In this document: positions 1 through 4,801 of the stretch, piece by piece
How positions within the stretch are numbered: position 1 is the stretch's first letter
How the letters are laid out: each line of letters opens with the position of its first letter
DNA from: an uncultured Clostridia bacterium
Lineage (GTDB): Bacteria; Bacillota; Clostridia; Peptostreptococcales; Anaerovoracaceae
DNA: 6,252 nucleotides
Assembly (NCBI GenBank): GCA_934278965.1
Contig: CAKQWL010000103.1
Span: 1 to 6,252 of the forward strand
Direction of reading: 5' to 3'
Program-made: the position numbers and the translations under genes
The notes under the pieces: model-generated
What the model was told of the DNA's origin: nothing
What the model saw: only the letters and a program-made list of their open reading frames with translations
The model's database searches: none

Positions 1-619
1 GGGACAGATAATACACGCTGAGTCCTTCTTTTTCCGCAATCTCCGAAAGCGTTAATTTGCGGTTATAGTTGCCGCAGACATAACGGATGACGCGTGCCAG
101 CCGCCATGTCAGAATCCGACTGCCGCCGCCTGCGTTCTTCTCTCCATCCCCGTAAGGATACGCAAAATCCGCAAGCAGTCTGTCGAGTATGCTGTGTGCA
201 TTCTCCTCCACATGCTCCTGGTATTGCCGCCCGCGGTCCAAAATTTCCAACATAATATTTCCCATGCGCTCTCTTAGGCGCTGCACTTCTTTCCGCGCTT
301 GATCCTTTTCCCGTACCGCAAAAAAGTACTTTTCAAGCTCCGGGTGATAGACGGCAAAGTGCTCTGTCCGAAGCGACAGGAAAAGGACCAGATTATCCTC
401 CTCTGTCTTTTTGATCTCATGCGGCTCATTCGCGTTTACAACAAAAATGTCGCCGGCGGCAAGCCGCTGCTCGTAACCGCCGCTCCGGATTTGAACAGCG
501 CCCCTTAAAACATAAATCAGTTCGGGATCCTGATGATAATGGAGCGGCCATTCGTGCACCGATGCCGCAAGCGCCCGGACCGGCAATCCGTCCTTCCATA
601 TGATGTTTTCTTTTCTCAT
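1..619 (-). CDS. AraC-family transcriptional regulator with cupin sensor domain (C-terminus cut by window edge)
   Basis: This is probably a one-ligand DNA-binding regulator of the AraC/XylS type. 206 residues are visible. Residues ~10-90 form a cupin-like AraC_binding domain with the motif HYHQDPE (H27, H29, E33), then a small-barrel pattern including LRGAVQI and AAGDIFVVNANEPHEI. Residues ~105-150 are a helical linker, followed by a Gly-rich turn (GDGEKNAGGG). From ~172 the first AraC helix-turn-helix begins (RLARVIRYVCGNYN, then LTLSEIAEKEGLSVYYLS). The second helix-turn-helix lies beyond position 1. The start at 619 is preceded by GGAGGAG, and an in-frame TAG lies shortly upstream, so no longer form is possible in this frame. 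The gene lies downstream of the amidase gene on the same strand, but the gap is 324 bp, so separate transcription is likely. The ligand and targets cannot be told; members with this layout often control sugar-use genes, which here is only a guess. Confidence 0.93.
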   Translation of the reverse strand, partial: MRKENIIWKDGLPVRALAASVHEWPLHYHQDPELIYVLRGAVQIRSGGYEQRLAAGDIFVVNANEPHEIKKTEEDNLVLFLSLRTEHFAVYHPELEKYFFAVREKDQARKEVQRLRERMGNIMLEILDRGRQYQEHVEENAHSILDRLLADFAYPYGDGEKNAGGGSRILTWRLARVIRYVCGNYNRKLTLSEIAEKEGLSVYYLS

Positions 620-943
620 CTCTCCTCCGTATCGGATTGGCTCCTATCTCTTTTTTCTCTTTCCCATTCCTACTTTGGCCCCCGTCATTCCCGCTGTTTT
701 TTTTCGACACAGCTTCCGACATTATGTAAACCTCCGTTCTTTTTCCAGCAAACATTTTTCAACACGCCCGAGGCGGTTGAAATTTGGGGATTCCACAATT
801 TTTCCACAGTTTTTCAAAAATTGTATACAAAGTTTTCCACGCTTGCCTGTGGATAACTAAAAACGTGTTACTCCTTTATTTTTCAACGCATTTGCGGTTT
901 TTTACAAATCTTGTCAAACAACTTATCCACAGGTGTTCGTGCT
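620..943. other. AT-rich intergenic region upstream of the araC-type gene
   Basis: This 324-bp gap separates the amidase stop from the AraC start, both on the minus strand. It contains a cluster of DnaA-box-like 9-mers (described separately), a 10-bp perfect palindrome TTGTATACAA at 821-830, and on the minus strand a perfect TTGACA hexamer (917-912) with no convincing -10 at normal spacing. A minus-strand GGAGG (735-731) sits 8 nt before an ATG at 722 that opens a 98-codon frame ending at 426. Only its first third lies outside the AraC gene, so it is not called as a gene. I see no clear intrinsic terminator for the amidase and no convincing tRNA or riboswitch. Confidence 0.6.
800..931. promoter_or_regulatory. 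Cluster of DnaA-box-like sequences
   Basis: Two exact copies of the consensus DnaA box TTATCCACA are present: one on the minus strand at 848-856 (read as TGTGGATAA on plus) and one on the plus strand at 923-931. A third box, TTTTCCACA at 800-808 (plus), fits the relaxed consensus TTWTNCACA. A fourth, TTTTCCACG at 833-841 (plus), has one mismatch. A poorer relative, GATTCCACA, is at 789-797. The 70 bases between the two perfect boxes (853-922) are about 70% A+T by my count. Such clusters occur at oriC and at secondary DnaA-binding loci or DnaA-regulated promoters. The neighbours here are not dnaA or dnaN, so a secondary locus or control of the downstream AraC gene is more likely than the main origin. 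Binding is inferred from sequence only. Confidence 0.5.
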
Positions 944-1675
944 TTATTTGAACTCCAGAAAACGCGCAGCTCCCCGGCAGAGATCCTCCGCCAACCGCGC
1001 CTGATACTCCTCACTTTGCAGGCGTTTGGATTCTTCCGCGTTCGACAAAAATCCGCACTCGACGAGAACCGTCGGAATCGCTGCATTTTTCAAAAGCCGG
1101 ACCTCTCCTTTGTCCAATACCGGCCGCCGCTCTTCCTCCTCGAGCCCGGATGCCATTTCTTCGTATAGGGTTTCCGCCAGACGCTTGCTTTCCCGAATCA
1201 ACGGATCGCTTTCCTCTCCTTTCGGATAAAAAACCTGAATCCCGTGAACGCGCGGATCCTCCCGAAAACTGTTGAGGTGAATACTGATGCAGAAATCGGC
1301 CCCGGAACAATCGATTCGTTCACGCCGCGCAATCAAATCCGCCGTTTTCCTACTCCGGATTCCGCCGCCCGCCGCTTTTCCGAGCTCCGTATCCGTATCT
1401 CGTGTCATCAGTACTTTCATGCCGGAGGCTTTCATCCGCTTTCCGGTCTTCTGCGCGATGGACAAATTAATATCTTTCTCGCAGACTCCGGCCGCGTCCT
1501 CGGCTCCGCCGTCAAAACCCCCGTGGCCCGGATCCAAGATAACGACCGCCTTTCCGGCCGCTTTTCCTGCTCCCGCAAGAAAGCTTTTTCCCTCCGGAAT
1601 CAGCATTGCCGCCAGAATCACCACTGCCGCCAGAAGGAGCAGTTTTCCTTTTCTCCTGAAAATCGACTTTTCCAT
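944..1675 (-). CDS. cwlD: N-acetylmuramoyl-L-alanine amidase, CwlD-like (Amidase_3)
   Basis: This is a zinc amidase that cleaves the bond between N-acetylmuramic acid and the stem peptide. In spore formers CwlD does this as the first step of muramic-delta-lactam formation in cortex peptidoglycan. The protein has 243 residues, close to Bacillus CwlD. Residues ~11-27 are a hydrophobic N-terminal anchor or signal, and ~43-241 are the catalytic domain. The Zn ligands of the family are visible: H51 in LDPGHGG, E66 in CEKDINL and H133 in SIHLNS. The catalytic glutamate E206 lies in VECGFLSN. The RxxR-type segment RRERI (118-121) precedes the sheet leading to H133. There are no SPOR, LysM or SH3 cell-wall-binding repeats, which fits CwlD better than vegetative autolysins. 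The start at 1675 has GGAGAG 8 nt upstream. It has its own promoter, and a terminator separates it from the redox operon. The domain call is firm; the specific CwlD role rests on size and architecture. Confidence 0.93.
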   Translation of the reverse strand: MEKSIFRRKGKLLLLAAVVILAAMLIPEGKSFLAGAGKAAGKAVVILDPGHGGFDGGAEDAAGVCEKDINLSIAQKTGKRMKASGMKVLMTRDTDTELGKAAGGGIRSRKTADLIARRERIDCSGADFCISIHLNSFREDPRVHGIQVFYPKGEESDPLIRESKRLAETLYEEMASGLEEEERRPVLDKGEVRLLKNAAIPTVLVECGFLSNAEESKRLQSEEYQARLAEDLCRGAARFLEFK

Positions 1676-1769
1676 ATTCTACGCTCTCCGATTCTCTCTT
1701 CTTTTGAACTATGTGTATGAGAGCGCGTTTTGTCCTATGCCATTCCGCAAACTTGTAATTTCCCCTGAA

Positions 1770-1778
1770 ATTATACCA
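1770..1778 (-). promoter_or_regulatory. Extended -10 promoter of the amidase gene
   Basis: Read on the minus strand, the sequence is TGGTATAAT: a perfect TATAAT at 1775-1770 preceded by the TGn extended -10 element. No good -35 hexamer lies 16-18 bases upstream, as is usual for extended -10 promoters. Transcription would begin near 1763 and give a leader of roughly 90 nt before the amidase start. The element resembles a vegetative sigma-A promoter more than the sporulation sigma-E or sigma-G types expected for cwlD. Confidence 0.55.
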
Positions 1779-1885
1779 TACTCCCAAAACCCGGAAAAGT
1801 CTCAAACGCTTTTCAAGGTCCCGTAATTTCTTCATAAGCGCATTTCCAAGTCCTCGAAAGCCTCCCGGAAGTTCCCAAAAAAGGC

Positions 1886-1919
1886 AAAAAAAGAAAAAGC
1901 GCCCGTTGAAATCGAGCGC
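1886..1919 (-). terminator. Intrinsic terminator of the redox operon
   Basis: On the minus strand, 28 bases after the lipoprotein stop codon, GCGCTCG (1919-1913) pairs with CGGGCGC (1905-1899). The stem is seven base pairs including one G-T wobble, the loop has seven bases (ATTTCAA), and a T-run TTTTTCTTTTTTTT follows (1898-1886, with one C). This is a textbook rho-independent terminator that isolates the upstream operon from the amidase gene. Confidence 0.87.
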
Positions 1920-1947
1920 AAAATTGATAAAACGGATGGTGGCTCTC

Positions 1948-2898
1948 TCAGACCTGATCGGCCTCCAGAGCCTGATCGATGAGTTTCTGCAGCGCCTTCG
2001 CCTGCTTCTTGTCCGTAATGGCGCCGACCACCGGATCTCCCACGATATCTCCGTTACGGTCTACCACATAAGTCGTAGGATAGGTGAAAATATTCGCGAC
2101 AAACTCTCCCGCCTCGCTGTCGGAGTCGAAATACACATTCGGATAGGCTGCACCCTTCTTCATCAGCACCTTCTTGGCTTCGGAGATTTTTGTCTCATCT
2201 CCGTCCAGCGTAAACGTATTGATGCCGATGAGCGCGCCGCCCTTTTCCGCCAAATCTTTGTTCAGCGCGTCCAGCTCGGAAAGCTCGCCCACGCAAGGCT
2301 TGCAGTCGGTAAACCAGAAATTCACTACGGTAACGGCATTGGCGGAAAACAGATCCTCGCTCTTCACCTCGTTCCCATCCAAATCCATGCCTTCAAAAGC
2401 AGGGAACTTCTGCATGCTGTCGTCATCCGGCATCATGCTCATGTCGCTGTCCGCCGGCATGTTCATATCGCTGTCCAGAGCTTTCTGCGCAGCCTCAGGA
2501 TACTCTTTTTCCAGCATCGTCAGTTCTTTTTCAATATCGCGGATTTTCTTCGCCTCACTCCGGAGAAGCTCTATTTCGTCCTCTGTAAATTGATCCTTGG
2601 CAGATTCAATGGTATCCAGCAGAAAATCACCGTAGTTTTTGCCGTCTTCCTGCAGGGTCATCCCCTTGTCCGCCTCCATAAAAACTTTTTCCCAAAGTTC
2701 GGTATTCTCCGAGAAAATCTCGTTTTTCTGCGCAATCAGATCCAGATACATCGCGGTCGCTTCCTCCGCGTTTTTCGCCTTGCATTCCATCCCTTTCATT
2801 CTGCTGCAGCTATTTGAGCCGCAGGCCGCCAGCGACAGAACGAGCCCTACTATCAGCAGCAGCGCCAGCGCACGGCCGGCAGTATTCCTTCTCTTCAT
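1948..2898 (-). CDS. TlpA/ResA-like thioredoxin-fold lipoprotein (redoxin domain)
   Basis: This is a predicted membrane-anchored thiol-disulfide oxidoreductase acting outside the cytoplasmic membrane. It has 316 residues. Residues 1-26 form a lipoprotein signal peptide (MKRRN, hydrophobic core, lipobox LAAC) with lipidated C26. Residues ~40-140 are charged and helical, probably a coiled-coil spacer. Residues 142-162 are a Met/Asp-rich repeat. From ~165 to the end is an AhpC/TSA-TlpA domain: FPAFEGMDLDGN, the redox motif C199-K-P-C202 in NFWFTDCKPC, and cis-proline P274 in TYPTTYVVD. Two extra cysteines, C31 and C39, follow the lipid anchor. I chose the start at 2898 because GGAGGAG (2912-2906) lies 7 nt upstream and the lipobox then sits at the usual distance. 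A longer in-frame start at 2958 would run inside the preceding gene and add a very basic tail. It lies 4 nt after the 4Fe-4S gene stop and is the last gene of the operon. The substrate is unknown; candidates are exported disulfides, methionine sulfoxide reductase or peroxide. Confidence 0.93.
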   Translation of the reverse strand: MKRRNTAGRALALLLIVGLVLSLAACGSNSCSRMKGMECKAKNAEEATAMYLDLIAQKNEIFSENTELWEKVFMEADKGMTLQEDGKNYGDFLLDTIESAKDQFTEDEIELLRSEAKKIRDIEKELTMLEKEYPEAAQKALDSDMNMPADSDMSMMPDDDSMQKFPAFEGMDLDGNEVKSEDLFSANAVTVVNFWFTDCKPCVGELSELDALNKDLAEKGGALIGINTFTLDGDETKISEAKKVLMKKGAAYPNVYFDSDSEAGEFVANIFTYPTTYVVDRNGDIVGDPVVGAITDKKQAKALQKLIDQALEADQV

Positions 2899-2902
2899 CT
2901 TC

Positions 2903-3847
2903 TTACTCCTCCTTGTTTTTGTTGTTCCTGTTACTTTCCCGCGGCATTTCCGCCGCATCAGCTTTTACTTTCCCGTCTCCGAAACCGCAGCGGAAGCGCA
3001 CGGCATGGGTCGGGCAGGCACGGACGCACATCCCGCAGCGGATGCACTCCGGATGATTGGGTGTTTTCGTCACATCCACATCCATTTTGCTGGCCCCGGC
3101 GCATTTCCCGCAGGAAACGCACTTGCTTGCGTCCACCTTCATCTGAAGCAGTGTTCCTTTATTGAGCAGCGCGTAAAACGCTCCCAGAGGACACAGCCAT
3201 TTGCAGAAAGGGCGATAAAACAGCACGCTCAGCACGATCACCGCCAAGAGAATACTGCATTTCCATGTGAACAGGGTTCCGAGCGCCGCCCGGATACCGG
3301 AATTGGCAAGGGCCAACGGAATCGCGCCCTCCAGCACGCCCTGCGGGCAAAGGTACTTGCAGAAGAACGGATCTCCCATCCCCACATCGTTCACAAGAAA
3401 CGCCGGCATCAGGACTACCATTCCCAGCAAAACGGCGTACTTCACATAGGTCAGTGGTTTCAGCCTCTTGCTCGAAAGCTTCTTCGAGGGAATCTTGTGC
3501 AGCAGCTCCTGAAACCAGCCAAAGGGACACAGGAAGCCGCAGATAAACCGTCCCAGAAGAACGCCCAGAAGAATGAGAAATCCCGTGATATAATAGGAAA
3601 ATCCGAACTTCGACGATCCTACCACTGCCTGAAACGCTCCGACAGGACAAGCCCCTGAAGCCGCCGGACACGAGTAGCAGTTGAGTCCCGGCACACAGAC
3701 GATTTTCCCCGTGCCGCGGTAAATCTCTCCCTTGAAAAAATTCGGCAGATGTAGGTTGCTTAGTAAGGTCGCTCCTGCCTGAATCCAGCCCCGAAAGCGG
3801 GATATTTTCTGTGACGCACCCGAAAACTTCTTATCCAATTCCCACAC
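2903..3847 (-). CDS. Polytopic membrane 4Fe-4S ferredoxin-type protein (NapH/CcoG-like)
   Basis: This predicted membrane electron carrier has 314 residues. A cysteine-rich segment at 51-67 (C51, C57, C60, C67; CYSCP...ACPVGAFQ) is followed by membrane segments at about 83-103, 133-153 and 192-211. These are joined by paired CxxxCP motifs typical of the NapH/NosR family: CGFLCPFG (103-107), CKYLCPQG (163-167) and CKWLCPLG (215-219). The C-terminal domain has two ferredoxin motifs. The second, CIRCGMCVRACP (268-278), is complete. The first, CVSCGKCAGAS (243-253), has serine where the fourth cysteine is expected. The tail is charged (KNKEE). The GTG start at 3847 overlaps the 48-residue upstream gene by 17 nt. 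GGAG is only one base from it, so initiation may depend on translational coupling, or use TTG at 3838, ten bases from the same GGAG. Upstream in-frame sequence offers no other start before a TGA. Likely role: passing electrons across the membrane toward the exported thioredoxin-like lipoprotein encoded next. That route is inferred. Confidence 0.94.
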   Translation of the reverse strand: MWELDKKFSGASQKISRFRGWIQAGATLLSNLHLPNFFKGEIYRGTGKIVCVPGLNCYSCPAASGACPVGAFQAVVGSSKFGFSYYITGFLILLGVLLGRFICGFLCPFGWFQELLHKIPSKKLSSKRLKPLTYVKYAVLLGMVVLMPAFLVNDVGMGDPFFCKYLCPQGVLEGAIPLALANSGIRAALGTLFTWKCSILLAVIVLSVLFYRPFCKWLCPLGAFYALLNKGTLLQMKVDASKCVSCGKCAGASKMDVDVTKTPNHPECIRCGMCVRACPTHAVRFRCGFGDGKVKADAAEMPRESNRNNKNKEE

Positions 3848-3977
3848 ACTCCAGACATAATTGAATCGCTTTGCTCAGCACCGACGCCGCTTCGCCCCGC
3901 CATACGCCGAAGCACAGCAGGGCAATCCCCGCAATCAGCAGCACAATCTGCGCCGCAGCCTTTTTCACATGGCTCAT
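3831..3977 (-). CDS. Small membrane protein with C-terminal CXXC (CD1871A-type)
   Basis: This 48-residue reading frame has one membrane segment (about residues 9-25, IVLLIAGIALLCFGVW), then RGEAASVLSKAIQL and the end CLECVGIG, with C41 and C44 forming a CXXC pair. The shape and the ending match, from memory, the clostridial family named CD1871A-like CXXC proteins, which lie beside 4Fe-4S membrane proteins. The start at 3977 is preceded by AAGGGTGA (GGTGA at 3987-3983, 5 nt before ATG). The stop at 3831-3833 lies inside the next gene, giving a 17-nt overlap that suggests coupled translation. It is the first gene of the operon. The CXXC could be a redox pair or a metal or cluster ligand at the membrane surface. 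No biochemical role is known to me. It is too short to recognise by composition alone, so the call rests on motif, ribosome site and context. Confidence 0.8.
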   Translation of the reverse strand: MSHVKKAAAQIVLLIAGIALLCFGVWRGEAASVLSKAIQLCLECVGIG

Positions 3978-4034
3978 TTCTCTCACCCTTTCCGTTTTTC
4001 TGACACCATCATAACGCAGAGGAATTAAAGTCCT

Positions 4035-4056
4035 TGTTAAGAACGAAAATTTAACA
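4035..4056. repeat. Inverted repeat TGTTAA-N10-TTAACA, possible operator
   Basis: TGTTAA (4035-4040) is the exact reverse complement of TTAACA (4051-4056), with 10 bases between. The right arm overlaps where the -35 of the rightward promoter would lie, and the left arm lies upstream of the leftward -10 candidates, so a bound protein could act on both. OmpR-type regulators more often bind direct repeats; the TTAA tetramers at 4025, 4037 and 4051 (spaced 12 and 14) are an alternative reading. Six-base arms in AT-rich DNA can arise by chance. Confidence 0.3.
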
Positions 4057-4073
4057 CAAATCTTATTTATTTT

Positions 4074-4082
4074 TGCTATAAT
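4074..4082 (+). promoter_or_regulatory. Extended -10 promoter of the two-component operon
   Basis: The sequence is TGCTATAAT: a perfect TATAAT (4077-4082) with the TGn extension. The -35 position holds ACACAA, a poor match. Transcription would begin near 4089, about 35 nt before the response regulator start. The weak -35 is compatible with an activated promoter. Confidence 0.6.
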
Positions 4083-4123
4083 GAAAAAAATATAAAAAGG
4101 AACGAATGAAAAGGAGGGGTTTC

Positions 4124-4801
4124 ATGCACCTTTTGGTAATCGAAGACGAACGCGCCCTGTGCGAGACCATTGTCCGCAGCCTGCGGCGCCTGGCATACAG
4201 CGTAGATTACTGCTACGACGGAGAAAAAGCGCTGGAGCTTCTGGGCGTAGAGCGCTACGATCTGGTGCTGCTGGATCTGAACCTGCCGGGCAAGGACGGC
4301 ATGACGGTGCTGCGCACCCTGCGGCAGACCGACCGTGAGACGCGGGTGCTGATTCTCTCTGCCCGCAGCGAGGTGGAAGATAAGGTAGAGGGACTGGACG
4401 CCGGAGCCAACGACTATCTGGCAAAGCCCTTTCATCTTGCAGAGTTAGAGGCCCGCATACGCAGCCTGACTCTTCGTCAGTTCATTCAGCAGGATGTCCT
4501 TCTGACCTGCGGAGACCTGACCTTTGATACGCGTGCCCGCACGGCTTCCGTCAACGGACAGACCCTGACGCTCACCCGTAAGGAGACAGGAATTTTGGAA
4601 TATCTGCTGGCACATCAGGGACGGCCGGTAAGCCAGGAGGAACTGATGGACCATGTCTGGGACAACAGCGTGGACAGTTTCAGCAATTCCATCCGGGTAC
4701 ATATCTCCGCACTGCGCAAGAAACTTCGTGCCGCGTTAGGCTACGATCCCATCCGCAACCGCATCGGCGAGGGCTATCTGATGGAAGGAGAACACGCATG
4801 A
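4124..4801 (+). CDS. OmpR/PhoB-family response regulator
   Basis: This is a DNA-binding response regulator of a two-component system, acting in the cytoplasm. It has 225 residues from the chosen start. The receiver domain (~1-112) has the acidic pair E7-D8 in VIEDER, phospho-acceptor D51 in LLDLNLPGKDG, S79 in ILSARSE and K101 in YLAKPF. The winged-helix domain (~126-222) shows the usual pattern LTRKETGILEYLL, VSQEELMDHVW, SNSIRVHISALRKKL and a C-terminal GEGYLM hairpin. An ATG at 4106 would add MKRRGF and has a weaker AAGGA only 4 nt away. The ATG at 4124 is preferred because AAGGAGG (4111-4117) lies 6 nt upstream and the protein then starts like others of the family. It overlaps the kinase gene by ATGA. 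It is the candidate regulator of its own operon and of the divergent redox operon. Confidence 0.96.
   Translation: MHLLVIEDERALCETIVRSLRRLAYSVDYCYDGEKALELLGVERYDLVLLDLNLPGKDGMTVLRTLRQTDRETRVLILSARSEVEDKVEGLDAGANDYLAKPFHLAELEARIRSLTLRQFIQQDVLLTCGDLTFDTRARTASVNGQTLTLTRKETGILEYLLAHQGRPVSQEELMDHVWDNSVDSFSNSIRVHISALRKKLRAALGYDPIRNRIGEGYLMEGEHA

Larger units (their letters stand above)
3978..4123. promoter_or_regulatory. Divergent promoter region between redox operon and two-component genes
   Basis: This 146-bp gap drives transcription both ways. Leftward, the possible -10 elements are TATGAT (4013-4008) and TTTAAT (4029-4024), both one base from consensus but without good -35 partners. Rightward, a strong extended -10 is described separately. 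The middle (4021-4075) is AT-rich and holds repeated TTAA tetramers at 4025, 4037 and 4051 and an inverted repeat. Such shared regions often let one regulator control both operons. Confidence 0.5.

Noticed and set aside
821..830. Perfect palindrome TTGTATACAA as an operator
   Set aside because: It does not extend beyond 10 bp and such AT-rich palindromes are common; noted in the intergenic entry only.
886..906. CGCATTTGCG followed by TTTTTT as a terminator
   Set aside because: The stem is only three to four pairs with a loop too small to form, and the T-run faces the plus strand, where no gene ends.
620..943. The DnaA-box gap as the main chromosomal oriC
   Set aside because: The usual neighbours dnaA, dnaN and rpmH are absent from the window and only two boxes are perfect; kept only as a DnaA-box cluster.
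1512..1835. Minus-strand frame of 107 codons upstream of and overlapping the amidase
   Set aside because: It has no ribosome binding site, covers the TATAAT promoter element and continues out of frame into the amidase gene.
1906..2817. Long plus-strand open frame of 303 codons opposite the lipoprotein gene
   Set aside because: It is antisense to a gene with clear lipobox, CXXC and cis-Pro motifs; the His/Arg-rich product matches no family and is the shadow expected from the codon bias.
2639..3658. Long plus-strand open frame of 339 codons opposite the ferredoxin and lipoprotein genes
   Set aside because: It is antisense to strongly conserved Fe-S cysteine motifs, spans two real genes and has no credible ribosome site or domain.
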